Virus record (IMG/VR): IMGVR_UViG_3300013126_000142
Span: 1-31,832 of that record
DNA from: a virus
Length of the DNA stretch: 31,832 bases
Direction: 5' to 3' (one strand)
The notes beneath the pieces are model-generated. The model had not been told where the DNA came from and ran no database searches. It worked only from the letters and a program-made list of their open reading frames with translations. Shown piece by piece: positions 5,944 through 12,907 of the stretch. How positions within the stretch are numbered: the first letter of the stretch is position 1; each line of letters starts with the position of its first letter. The translations under genes and the position numbers were made by a program.

Positions 5944-6514
5944 GGCACACCTTTCTGCTACCCAAATCATTTCGTCAGAGTTCAAGTTTTGGGACAAAAA
6001 TCCCCCCGTTATGGGGGGTGTTTGGCAGGATGCTTCTGCTTGCGCGTTGGCGCATATTTACGATGTTGTGGACGAGATGCGGGATGCGGAGTATGACCCG
6101 CATTTGCCTGATTTGCGTAACACGATTGATGACGGTATCGGCTCATTTTTTGATGAGCCCATTTTTCCTGCTTTGCATCGTTTTGCTTTTTGGCGTGATT
6201 TGGGGGCGTTGGGTGTTGTTGTTTCACGAAAGTTTTGTGAGCGTCCGCTGAGGCAGATGTTTGTGCATGAGACGCTCGTGCGTAAGCAGACGGATTACGG
6301 TCATGACAATATTGCGCGGTTCGGTTCGCGTGGTTTGTTGGTGCGGATGCATGACAAGGTTGCTCGTTTGGAGAACATTGTTGCGAAGGGTGTTGACCCG
6401 AAGAACGAGTCGCTGTTTGATAATTTCATGGATGTGGTCGGCTATTCGGCGATTGGTTGTATGTGGGAGGCGGACGAGTTTTTGTTGCCGTTGGCTAATG
6501 CGAAAGCGTCCTGA
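5942..6514 (+). CDS. DUF1599 / Nmad1-family protein
   Basis: A 190-residue product from ATG 5942; ATGs at 5921/5924 and 6011 are alternatives, and none has a clear ribosome site. Residues 107-175 carry the family pattern FVHETLVRKQTDYGHDNIARFG, VRMHDKVARLENIVAKG, ESLFDNFMDVVGYSAIG, which I recognise as DUF1599, also called nucleotide modification associated domain 1. The family is all-helical and occurs in phages, often near base-modification genes; its chemistry is not settled. Its start shares the palindrome CATG with the divergent winged-helix gene. The product ends 17 bases inside the next gene. With MazG and ribonucleotide reductase in the window, a role in nucleotide handling fits. Confidence 0.7.
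   Translation: MAHLSATQIISSEFKFWDKNPPVMGGVWQDASACALAHIYDVVDEMRDAEYDPHLPDLRNTIDDGIGSFFDEPIFPALHRFAFWRDLGALGVVVSRKFCERPLRQMFVHETLVRKQTDYGHDNIARFGSRGLLVRMHDKVARLENIVAKGVDPKNESLFDNFMDVVGYSAIGCMWEADEFLLPLANAKAS
6003..6020. repeat. CCCCCC-GTTATG-GGGGG hairpin inside the Nmad1 start region
   Basis: A C6 run and a G6 run flank a five-base loop. Read on the minus strand, the stem is followed by ATTTTTG, so it could stop leftward transcription before it enters the winged-helix/methyltransferase operon. Read on the + strand it lies in the early coding part of the Nmad1 gene and could slow translation. Confidence 0.35.
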
Positions 6515-6749
6515 GCATCGTAAGAAGCCTCAGCCCGAGGGGTTGCGGTTGGCGGGTTCGCATATTGTGCCGAAGGGGTTTAAGCCGTATGTGGTGCGTG
6601 ACCCTAAGACGGAGCAGGATGTGGTGGATTTTTTGTCGTCTGCGGCTGAGGCTGGTGATGTTGATGCGGAGTTGTTGCTCGGTCTCCTGAAAGTAATGTC
6701 TTTAAATGATTTGATTGTTGAGGGTGCTATTCGTATTCAGCGGGGTTGA
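6498..6749 (+). CDS. Small hypothetical protein
   Basis: An 83-residue product beginning MRKRPEHRKKPQPEG, so it has a basic N-terminus. It is followed by SHIVPKGFKPYVVRDPKTEQDVVDFL, an acidic/alanine helix AAEAGDVDAELLLGLLKVM, and a final amphipathic helix. It overlaps the preceding Nmad1 gene by 17 bases, so it is probably translated from the same mRNA. There are no Cys pairs, membrane segments or known motifs. Function unknown. Confidence 0.6.
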   Translation: MRKRPEHRKKPQPEGLRLAGSHIVPKGFKPYVVRDPKTEQDVVDFLSSAAEAGDVDAELLLGLLKVMSLNDLIVEGAIRIQRG

Positions 6750-6781
6750 TGCCTGTTTATTTTGTGGGGTGTCAGGCTCTG

Positions 6782-6787
6782 TAAAAT
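6782..6787 (+). promoter_or_regulatory. Possible -10 element for the DUF5872-like gene
   Basis: TAAAAT at 6782-6787, preceded directly by TG, would start transcription near 6794, just before the GAGGA ribosome site (6794-6798) and ATG 6806. No good -35 is visible. It falls in the only gap of the rightward gene run and exactly where the G+T-rich block ends. Confidence 0.3.
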
Positions 6788-6805
6788 TGGTGTGAGGAAA
6801 AATCT

Positions 6806-7285
6806 ATGTTTGACGCTAATCAGGCTGTACACGACTTCTATCTCGTCATGTCCAACGCACAAGAAAAAAGCGAATCGCCGTATACAAACAACGCGTTGCG
6901 TGAACGCATCAAGGCTCGCGTGATGGCTGGCTCGGAAGGTGGGAGACCCGGTCAGTGGTCTGCCCGTAAAGCGCAACTTGTTGCCGCGAGATATCGGAAG
7001 GCTGGTGGCGGATACAAGAAAGGCAAACGCCCAAACAAGAAGCAGAGGTCGTTGAAAAAGTGGACTCGCGAGAAGTGGCGCACTTCTGATAGTAAGCCTG
7101 CTCTGCGTGGTGGAAAGATGCGCAGGTATCTGCCCGATAAGGTGTGGGGAAGGTTGTCGCCTGCTCAGCGTGCCGCTACGAATCGCAAAAAGATTCAAGG
7201 CGATAAGCGTGGACAGCAATTCGTTGCAAATACCGACACCGCCAAAGATAAGGCGAGAAGTTACAGAAAACGAAACAAATTTTAA
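6806..7285 (+). CDS. DUF5872-like basic phage protein
   Basis: A 159-residue, strongly basic protein. Residues 30-115 read LRERIKARVMAGSEGG, RPGQWSARKAQLVAARYRKA, GGGYKKGKRP, LKKWTREKWRT, RYLPDKVWGRLSPAQRAATNRKK, then GDKRGQQFV. This order is characteristic of the phage and algal-virus family DUF5872. The spacing of Arg/Lys and aromatic residues suggests nucleic-acid or virion binding. The function is not established for the family. GAGGA (6794-6798) serves as the ribosome site. Its stop overlaps the next start by one base (TAATG). Confidence 0.75.
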   Translation: MFDANQAVHDFYLVMSNAQEKSESPYTNNALRERIKARVMAGSEGGRPGQWSARKAQLVAARYRKAGGGYKKGKRPNKKQRSLKKWTREKWRTSDSKPALRGGKMRRYLPDKVWGRLSPAQRAATNRKKIQGDKRGQQFVANTDTAKDKARSYRKRNKF

Positions 7286-7731
7286 TGGAAGTCAATAAAA
7301 AATCTGCTCCACAAAAACAGGTAGTGGAAATAGTTAGGGTGGGGCAGTGGGGGCGTGTTGAGTATCAGCATATCCTTGAATGTGGGCATGTTGAGGTCCG
7401 TAAACGCCCTTCAAAAACGGACAAAATAGCGTGCGCATGGTGCGTTATTGCCACAGAAAAACAGCGAGAACTCCGCACCCTGACAGTTGTACCTTCTCCG
7501 ATTACCGAAGAACCGTGGGACTTCTATGATGATGTTGCCGTTGATGAGATAAGGCTTGCGCAAACACGGTCAGCATTGGCACACGCTCTCGGATGCTCGC
7601 AGGAGAGCATAGAAATTGTGTCATCTGTTGACGAAAATGGGGACTTGACGGTGAACTACATGACTGTATTCCTTGACTACGGGCAGGCGCTGACAATAAT
7701 CAAAAAATCGCAGAACATCGTTGACATCTGA
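7285..7731 (+). CDS. Hypothetical protein with CGH...CxxC site
   Basis: A 148-residue product. The N-terminal 55 residues form a beta-rich module with ECGHVEVRKRPSKTDKIACAWC: a Cys-Gly-His and a CAWC pair about 15 residues apart, fit for one zinc ion. The rest is acidic and helical (DEIRLAQTRSALAHALGC), then a beta hairpin (VSSVDENGDLTVNYMTVF) and a final helix. It is translationally coupled to the DUF5872-like gene (shared TAATG). A binding or regulatory role is possible; I do not recognise the family. Confidence 0.6.
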   Translation: MEVNKKSAPQKQVVEIVRVGQWGRVEYQHILECGHVEVRKRPSKTDKIACAWCVIATEKQRELRTLTVVPSPITEEPWDFYDDVAVDEIRLAQTRSALAHALGCSQESIEIVSSVDENGDLTVNYMTVFLDYGQALTIIKKSQNIVDI

Positions 7732-7750
7732 ATTGGTTCATGGTTATGCT
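7721..7750 (+). promoter_or_regulatory. Promoter giving a leaderless whiB mRNA
   Basis: TTGACA (7721-7726), an 18-base spacer and TATGCT (7745-7750), then 8 bases to ATG 7759. Transcription should begin at or within two bases of the ATG. The -35 overlaps the end of the preceding gene, so whiB and the replication genes after it can be expressed separately from the upstream genes. Confidence 0.6.
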
Positions 7751-7758
7751 TGGAGCCC

Positions 7759-8238
7759 ATGAGCAAGAGCCTCCGCGCAAATCTCCCATTTGATTCATCC
7801 AAAGGCGCCTGCCGCGAACACGGCGTTCTTGTGTTTTATCCAATCGTGGAAAAACCGACAATGTCAACCAAGATGCGTGCGTTAATTCAGGAAGCAAAAA
7901 AGATTTGCTCTACATGCGAAGTTAGAGAGCCATGTCTCAAATATGCCTTAGAGAATGAGTCGCACGGAATTTGGGGTGGATTATCGGAAACCGAGCGACA
8001 GTATCGTAGATTGGAATTGGGTATTGTTTACAAACCGTGGGAAACGGGAAACGGTACCGAGGTGGAATCCACAAATGCGATTCGTGCCCGTCGTCGTTGG
8101 CGTGATGCTGAACGAAAACGACAAGAACGTGAACGCAAAGCAAAACAACGAGACAAACAAAACCCCAACCGAAAAAAGAGGCGTTCCAATGTGAAATCCG
8201 ATGTGATAATCGGGGATGAAACGATTAAATCAGAATGA
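7759..8238 (+). CDS. whiB: WhiB-family iron-sulfur transcription regulator
   Basis: A 159-residue product (start chosen from the promoter position; a TTG at 7750 would lie inside the -10 box). Four cysteines, C18, C50, C53 and C59 (ICSTCEVREPC), are arranged as in WhiB proteins to hold a [4Fe-4S] cluster, followed by the family turn GIWGG and the helix LSETERQYRRLELG. WhiB proteins bind the principal sigma factor and are confined to Actinobacteria and their phages, which points to the host. Unusually, about 60 extra residues follow, dominated by Arg/Lys/Glu (a helix, then RKKRRSNVK), which may give non-specific DNA contact. It overlaps the primase-helicase gene by ATGA. Confidence 0.9.
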   Translation: MSKSLRANLPFDSSKGACREHGVLVFYPIVEKPTMSTKMRALIQEAKKICSTCEVREPCLKYALENESHGIWGGLSETERQYRRLELGIVYKPWETGNGTEVESTNAIRARRRWRDAERKRQERERKAKQRDKQNPNRKKRRSNVKSDVIIGDETIKSE

Positions 8239-9989
8239 CGCAACTCGCCTCTCCGACAGTTGAGTCGTTCTTAAACAAACTCAACGGTGTAAAGAAAACT
8301 GGCGCCGGTTGGCAGGCGCGTTGCCCGTGCCGCAATGATGACGAAAACCCATCTCTGTCTGTCGCGCAAGGAAACGACGGTCGCGTCCTCGTCACATGCC
8401 ACCGTGGTAACGGTTGCGATGTGGTGCAAATTTGCACATCTCTCAGCATGAAAGTCACCGACCTTTATCCCCCACGCAAGGAGGAGCGGAAACTTTCTCT
8501 TGTTGCGACATATGACTACCGAAATGAAAAAGGCGAAGTTATCTATCAAAAACAACGATTCGTAGACCAATGGGGAAAGAAAACATTTAAGCAACGCAGA
8601 CCCGACCCAAGCAATCCCAAAAAATGGATTTACTCGTTGGAGAATATAGACAAAACGCTATATCGTCTCCCCGAAATTATTCAGGCTCGTGAAAATAACG
8701 AAGTCATATGGCTCGTTGAAGGCGAAAAAGATGCAGACAATTTGGTCAAACTCGGCTGGTGCGCAACGACTCCGCCAAACGGCGCTGGCAAATGGCAAGA
8801 TTCGTTTACCGAAATTCTTCGTGGGTGCGGAGTATTCATCATCGCCGATAATGATGCACCGGGTTGGGAGCATGCGAAAGACGTACAACGCCGATTACAA
8901 AAAGTTGGATGCACGGTTAGCACATTTGTGCCACCCAAACAATTTAAAGATGTTTCCGAACTATTGGCAAACGGGGGGAATCTTGAAGAACTAATTGATT
9001 TCAAAGATGCAGAGCCTCTTAGTTCGGAAGAACGAAAAGATGAAGAAAATGAAGAATCAGATGAACAGGCTTTATCGGATGCAACATCTTCACTTGAGTC
9101 CATAGCCTCGCAAATCACCAAAGTTTTGTTGCGCCAAGACCTTTCTGAAGATACGCGAATTTCTCGTGCGACGATGTTGCTCAATCAAATCAAAGGTGAG
9201 AATGACTACGACCGAGGGCGACTCATTAATTGGCAGGATTTTCTTGGTGAGTCAGCAGACGAGGAATTTGATTGGGTTATTGACAATCTGATTGAACGAG
9301 GCGAACGCATAATGGTGGTGGCAGCCGAGGGAGTCGGCAAAACCATGCTTGCGCGACAGGTAGCGATTTGTGCTTCCGCAGGTCTTCATCCGTTTAATTT
9401 TTCTCGTATCAAACCTATTCGCACCCTGACTATTGACCTTGAAAATCCAGAGCGTATTATCCGACGAACATCTACGAATATCATGAACGCGGCATTGCGT
9501 TACGGGCATGTAAAACATGTTGATGCACACATACTTATCAAGCCTGCTGGCGTGGATTTACTGAGGGCTGAAGACAGGGCAATCATTGAGGAGGCTGTGG
9601 AGAGAATCAAACCAGACCTTCTTTTTGTTGGACCTTTATATAAATCATTCGTAGACCCGGGCGGGCGAACATCAGAGGCTGTTGCCGTTCAGGTAGCAAA
9701 GTTCTTTGACATGATTCGCGACTACCACGAGTGTGCATTGTGGTTGGAGCACCATGCGCCTTTAGGCTCGTCAATGAGCACGAGGGATTTGCGTCCGTTC
9801 GGGTCTGCTGTTTGGTCGCGGTGGCCGGAATTCGGTCTTTCGCTACATCCTGACCCAACAATTGTTGGGGAATATGTTTACGATGTGCGACATTTCCGTG
9901 GTGCGCGAGATGAACGACCATTCCCGACTAAACTTAGAAGGGGTAAAGTATTTCCGTTTGAATTAGTTGATGTGAGAGACCAAATATGA
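8235..9989 (+). CDS. Phage primase-helicase (zinc finger, TOPRIM, RecA-like)
   Basis: A 584-residue fusion. Residues 30-61 hold a zinc-binding primase finger (CPC then CHRGNGC). Residues 143-250 form a TOPRIM domain with the acidic motifs VEGEKD (161-166) and ADND (204-207). An acidic, disordered linker (about 255-290) leads to a RecA/RepA-like ATPase with Walker A AAEGVGKT (363-370), DLEN (401-404), Walker B-like DLLFVGP (461-467) and LEHHAP (504-509). Such proteins prime and unwind at the phage fork. The ATPase half is of the RepA/AAA_25 type rather than classical DnaB. The start overlaps the whiB stop (ATGA) and the stop overlaps the next start (ATGA), so all three are coupled. Confidence 0.88.
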   Translation: MTQLASPTVESFLNKLNGVKKTGAGWQARCPCRNDDENPSLSVAQGNDGRVLVTCHRGNGCDVVQICTSLSMKVTDLYPPRKEERKLSLVATYDYRNEKGEVIYQKQRFVDQWGKKTFKQRRPDPSNPKKWIYSLENIDKTLYRLPEIIQARENNEVIWLVEGEKDADNLVKLGWCATTPPNGAGKWQDSFTEILRGCGVFIIADNDAPGWEHAKDVQRRLQKVGCTVSTFVPPKQFKDVSELLANGGNLEELIDFKDAEPLSSEERKDEENEESDEQALSDATSSLESIASQITKVLLRQDLSEDTRISRATMLLNQIKGENDYDRGRLINWQDFLGESADEEFDWVIDNLIERGERIMVVAAEGVGKTMLARQVAICASAGLHPFNFSRIKPIRTLTIDLENPERIIRRTSTNIMNAALRYGHVKHVDAHILIKPAGVDLLRAEDRAIIEEAVERIKPDLLFVGPLYKSFVDPGGRTSEAVAVQVAKFFDMIRDYHECALWLEHHAPLGSSMSTRDLRPFGSAVWSRWPEFGLSLHPDPTIVGEYVYDVRHFRGARDERPFPTKLRRGKVFPFELVDVRDQI

Positions 9990-10606
9990 CAGAAAAAGGT
10001 TTGACTCGTGAGTTCCTAGCCGAAAGGGATGTACGCATATTCAAAATGCGTCAAGCGGGTATCACCACCGCGGAAATCTCAAGAAGGTTTGGCATGACCA
10101 ACAACGCTGTCAGTTCGTCTATACGGCGACAATTGGGCAGGTTGAGCCAAGAAGCGCTTTTGGCATATCCGGAGGTCTTACAGATGGAACTGGAGCGTCT
10201 GGACGCCCTTCAGAGCGCAGTGTGGCCGCTAACGCAACACAGAAAGGTCAAGTTGGATGATGGCACCGAGGTGTCTGTTGAGCCCGACATCAAAGCGGTG
10301 TCAACTATTTTGTCAATTATTGACAGGCGTGCTCGTTTGCTGGGAATGGAGCAGAACAATTTGAATGTTCGTATGGATGTTCACGACTCCACGCAAAATC
10401 AGTTGCGGGCTGTTTTGGCTGGTGCTCCCGGTACGCAAGTTTCTGAGAAGTTTGACGCTGAGGCTGAAGCAAAGAAATTGCTTGCGATTATGCGTGATTC
10501 TGGCGTGATTGAGGAGACGACGGTGAATAAGTTGTTGGGCGATTTCCCTGCGTTGACCGAAGGTGGGGAAGACGATGAAGAGAAGAACAAAACTCAGTCA
10601 CAATGA
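9986..10606 (+). CDS. Probable terminase small subunit (HTH protein)
   Basis: A 206-residue product. Residues 5-52 contain a helix-turn-helix (DVRIFKMRQAGITTAEISRR then GMTNNAVSSSIRRQLG). A helical stretch follows with LERLDALQSAVWPLTQ and DIKAVSTILSIIDRRARLLG, the pattern commonly seen in phage small terminases, where the DxxAV...RRxRLLG helices make the oligomer. The C-terminus is acidic and variable. A general HTH regulator is the alternative. It is unusual to find it coupled (ATGA) to the primase-helicase and far from the capsid gene; the large subunit is not in the window. Its last 119 bases overlap the oxygenase gene on the other strand. Confidence 0.6.
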   Translation: MTEKGLTREFLAERDVRIFKMRQAGITTAEISRRFGMTNNAVSSSIRRQLGRLSQEALLAYPEVLQMELERLDALQSAVWPLTQHRKVKLDDGTEVSVEPDIKAVSTILSIIDRRARLLGMEQNNLNVRMDVHDSTQNQLRAVLAGAPGTQVSEKFDAEAEAKKLLAIMRDSGVIEETTVNKLLGDFPALTEGGEDDEEKNKTQSQ

Positions 10607-11378
10607 CGGGGTGGGTTGAAACCACACACTCCCCCTTATCGGGAAGTTGTTCTTTTACCATCAATCTCATCAACCATCTATCTGTTCCGTCATAGCGAGG
10701 CTGAAAAGGTTTCCTGCCGTGGGCAACCTGATGATTGTCAATAATAAGAACATCACCATATTCAAGAACAATTTCTTTTATATTCTCGTCAACCAATTTC
10801 TTGAAACATTCCAAAGCGGAACTTGCAACTTCGGTTTTTCCCCTCATCAGGTCTTCGTCAAAAACGAACTTAAACTTTTTGTGTCTGAAATTAATGACCG
10901 GCACCAACCATTCGTCGTATTGTTCTTTGTCTTCCTTGAAAGACAAATCAGGTTGGATATAAAATTGGGGGCGCATCAACTCGTACATCAATCCGACATC
11001 TATATTTCTTAAGATGTCCCCAAAATTCACGTATGTGGTTGGAGCACTCTTATCTCCGCGTAAACACATTAAAATAAGAACATCTGGCTTGTGCGGATGA
11101 AATGCTGTTTCTGTGTGCATTTTCAGCAATGCTTTGGAAGATGAAGAAATTTGTGCGAATTCCGTTTTGGGATTGGGAAGTATGTGTTGAATCAGGCGAC
11201 CGTTCTGCTCCTGTTTGTAGGCGACAGGGAAACCATAATGAGCGCCGAACTTCAACAACAAATCGGATGCCTGTTTTACGATGTCATCGCTCATCGGTGG
11301 TACTAGCGGAGTCGCAGGAATCTGACCTATCTCAACGCCTTTGATTAGCGTTAGGGGTTCATTCGGTTGAATCGCCAT
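10488..11378 (-). CDS. Fe(II)/2-oxoglutarate oxygenase, clavaminate synthase/AsnO-like
   Basis: A 296-residue product (start ATG 11378 with AGAAGG 8 bases upstream). The double-stranded beta-helix signature is present: H88-T-E90 in the iron-binding HxD/E position, ATTY-like PTTYVNFGD after it, GDVLIIDNHQVAHGR with the distal H220, and an Arg (R238, DRWLMRL) to hold 2-oxoglutarate. HxE rather than HxD is typical of clavaminate synthase and asparagine oxygenase within the TauD/clavaminate superfamily, so an amino acid or peptide substrate is plausible. About 50 C-terminal residues after LMVKEQ are Ser/Pro/His-rich, lie antisense to the small terminase and probably arose by stop loss. It is the last gene of a minus operon. 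Confidence 0.75.
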   Translation of the reverse strand: MAIQPNEPLTLIKGVEIGQIPATPLVPPMSDDIVKQASDLLLKFGAHYGFPVAYKQEQNGRLIQHILPNPKTEFAQISSSSKALLKMHTETAFHPHKPDVLILMCLRGDKSAPTTYVNFGDILRNIDVGLMYELMRPQFYIQPDLSFKEDKEQYDEWLVPVINFRHKKFKFVFDEDLMRGKTEVASSALECFKKLVDENIKEIVLEYGDVLIIDNHQVAHGRKPFQPRYDGTDRWLMRLMVKEQLPDKGECVVSTHPVIVTEFCSSLHRLPHLRSTQGNRPTTYSPSSPQSRQNHA

Positions 11379-11565
11379 CCCGTTTGCCTTCTCTGCGTTT
11401 TCGTTTCGGCGCAAGGTCGTGAGTTCTGAGTGGATGACCGTACGGCAAGCGGGTTCTCCGTTTCCCTGCCTTGGTTCCCGGCACTATCTCATACTCTTTT
11501 GTTAAGTAATTGAAGCGTGTTCGTTGTTGTGCCCCACGAGAAACTTTCTTATTTTTCTTTCCCAT
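11359..11565 (-). CDS. Small basic hypothetical protein
   Basis: A 68-residue product, MGKKNKKVSRGAQQRTRF..., with more than one third Lys/Arg, a central YLTKEYEIVPGTKAGKRRTRLP and a basic tail. It is likely to bind nucleic acid or to be ribosome-like in charge. The start shares TAATG with the end of mazG, and its 3' end overlaps the oxygenase start by 20 bases. No family recognised. Confidence 0.6.
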   Translation of the reverse strand: MGKKNKKVSRGAQQRTRFNYLTKEYEIVPGTKAGKRRTRLPYGHPLRTHDLAPKRKRREGKRDGDSTE

Positions 11566-11906
11566 TACCTATTGTCTCCATCTCCACTTAAAGTATTTGA
11601 CTGTTTACGCTTTAGAAGTTTTTCAATGTTGTCTCGGGCGACTAGACCCATATTCATATCAACTGCAGAACACAGTTGGGCAACATACCACAGAACATCG
11701 CCTATCTCCGCCGCTAAAGCCTGTTTCATTTCAACTGTTAATTTTGAATCGTGGTCACGAATAATTTTCTTCACTTTGCCTGCCACTTCACCTGCTTCCG
11801 ACACAAGACCAAGCGAGAGATACTCCAACATTTTTTCTTTTGGGTAAATAGCAGTTTGACTTGTTCTCCATTGATAGTTCGCAAAATCCATTTCGTGCAC
11901 CTTCAT
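11565..11906 (-). CDS. mazG: MazG-like nucleotide pyrophosphohydrolase
   Basis: A 113-residue all-alpha NTP pyrophosphatase. The metal-binding signature is complete: EAGE (E37-x-x-E40) on the first helix of the site and EIGD (E67-x-x-D70) on the next, in the context YLSLGLVSEAGEVAGKVKK and LAAEIGDVLWYVAQLCSAV. The length fits single-domain phage MazG proteins. These enzymes hydrolyse (d)NTPs, and in phages have been proposed to clean nucleotide pools or alter alarmone levels. It is coupled upstream by ATGA and downstream by TAATG. Confidence 0.85.
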   Translation of the reverse strand: MKVHEMDFANYQWRTSQTAIYPKEKMLEYLSLGLVSEAGEVAGKVKKIIRDHDSKLTVEMKQALAAEIGDVLWYVAQLCSAVDMNMGLVARDNIEKLLKRKQSNTLSGDGDNR

Positions 11907-12532
11907 AAATCATCTCTGTAGAATATTTCAAAACCCAAATCTATGATTCCGTCCGCAAGGGTTGCGTAAAATGATTCTTTGTATTCATCGGGTTGATTTG
12001 AGCCGACATCCAATTTTAATGCAGCGTTTAGTGTCGCTGCATATGCTAGGTCTCTCAATACATTAAGAGCAGAGTACCGTAAAGCCTTTCCGAACTCAAC
12101 CACACGACCGACTTTGATTGAGTAGGGAACTGATACAAATACGGGTTCTTCACCAAAATGCGTGAAAGATATACATTCCGAAACAGGCGAATTCGGTTTT
12201 GCAAAAAGGCTTGCCAAATCTTGGTCTTTTGTTTCAGATGGCTTCAAAGAACAATATCCTTCGGCAACAAATGTAAACGAATCGACACCCCAACCTTGTC
12301 GTTTTATGCATGCTGCTCGCGTCAATTTTTCCAAACGCTCATTTCGGCTTATCTGATGTGTCTTCATGAGTTGCATTATTGATACGAGTTTGTCCTGTTT
12401 CCAACTAAACAAATTTATGTTTATATCTTGACCGATTCCTTCCTCGTCAACGGTTTGTTGCTTGGCTATTTTCGTCGCTTCAACAGCAAGGGCTAGTTTG
12501 TCCAAGTCTGTTTCGTAGGAGCCGGTTTCCAT
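11903..12532 (-). CDS. Hypothetical protein, first gene of the mazG operon
   Basis: A 209-residue soluble product. It has an N-terminal helix (ETDLDKLALAVEATKIAKQQ), a central mixed region with one free Cys pair (AACIKRQGWGVDSF... GYCSLKPSETKDQD) and a helical C-terminus (LRYSALNVLRDLAYAATLNAALKLD) that ends DLGFEIFYRDDL. No catalytic motif is seen. The gene is coupled to mazG (ATGA at 11903-11906). A -10-like TATTTT lies 7 bases before the ATG without a good -35, so a leaderless start is possible. Family not recognised. Confidence 0.6.
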   Translation of the reverse strand: METGSYETDLDKLALAVEATKIAKQQTVDEEGIGQDININLFSWKQDKLVSIMQLMKTHQISRNERLEKLTRAACIKRQGWGVDSFTFVAEGYCSLKPSETKDQDLASLFAKPNSPVSECISFTHFGEEPVFVSVPYSIKVGRVVEFGKALRYSALNVLRDLAYAATLNAALKLDVGSNQPDEYKESFYATLADGIIDLGFEIFYRDDL

Positions 12533-12617
12533 CTAGTCCAAAATACCCTATATTTATTGGTCATAAAAGAACTAGGGTGTTTCATTTTAGGTAGCCCGAA
12601 TGTAGTAGTTTGCTGTC

Positions 12618-12896
12618 ATGGCACAAAAGAAGAAATCAACCCCACAGAAGAAGAAGTCACCAGCAAAAAAGAAGGCTACTCCTAAAAAGAACCCTTCCAA
12701 GGCTGTTGTCAAATCCAATACCGCAGAAGCGGTAAAGGACGCCACTCAATCCGTGGCGGCGGCAGTGACTGAAGACATCAGTGCAGCGGAAAAGTATGTT
12801 CAGGATGTTCTGAATCCTGTCATTGTTTACGCGAACGACCTGAAGTCCAAGTCGCTTCGTAAGCGTGTACTTGCGTGGTTCAAAAACTCTAAGTAG
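12618..12896 (+). CDS. Lys/Ala/Pro-rich histone-H1-like protein
   Basis: A 92-residue product. The first 30 residues are almost entirely Lys, Pro, Ala, Ser and Thr (MAQKKKSTPQKKKSPAKKK...), like the tails of histone H1 or of actinobacterial HU. Residues 35-92 form two helices with an acidic face (AEAVKDATQSVAAAVTEDIS) and end RKRVLAWFKNSK. The tail should bind DNA without sequence preference. Packaging or nucleoid effects are inferred. No ribosome site is obvious. It shares the gap 12,533-12,617 with the divergent mazG operon, where ACCCTA/TAGGGT form a loose inverted repeat. Confidence 0.65.
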   Translation: MAQKKKSTPQKKKSPAKKKATPKKNPSKAVVKSNTAEAVKDATQSVAAAVTEDISAAEKYVQDVLNPVIVYANDLKSKSLRKRVLAWFKNSK

Positions 12897-12907
12897 GCTT
12901 TCCCCCC

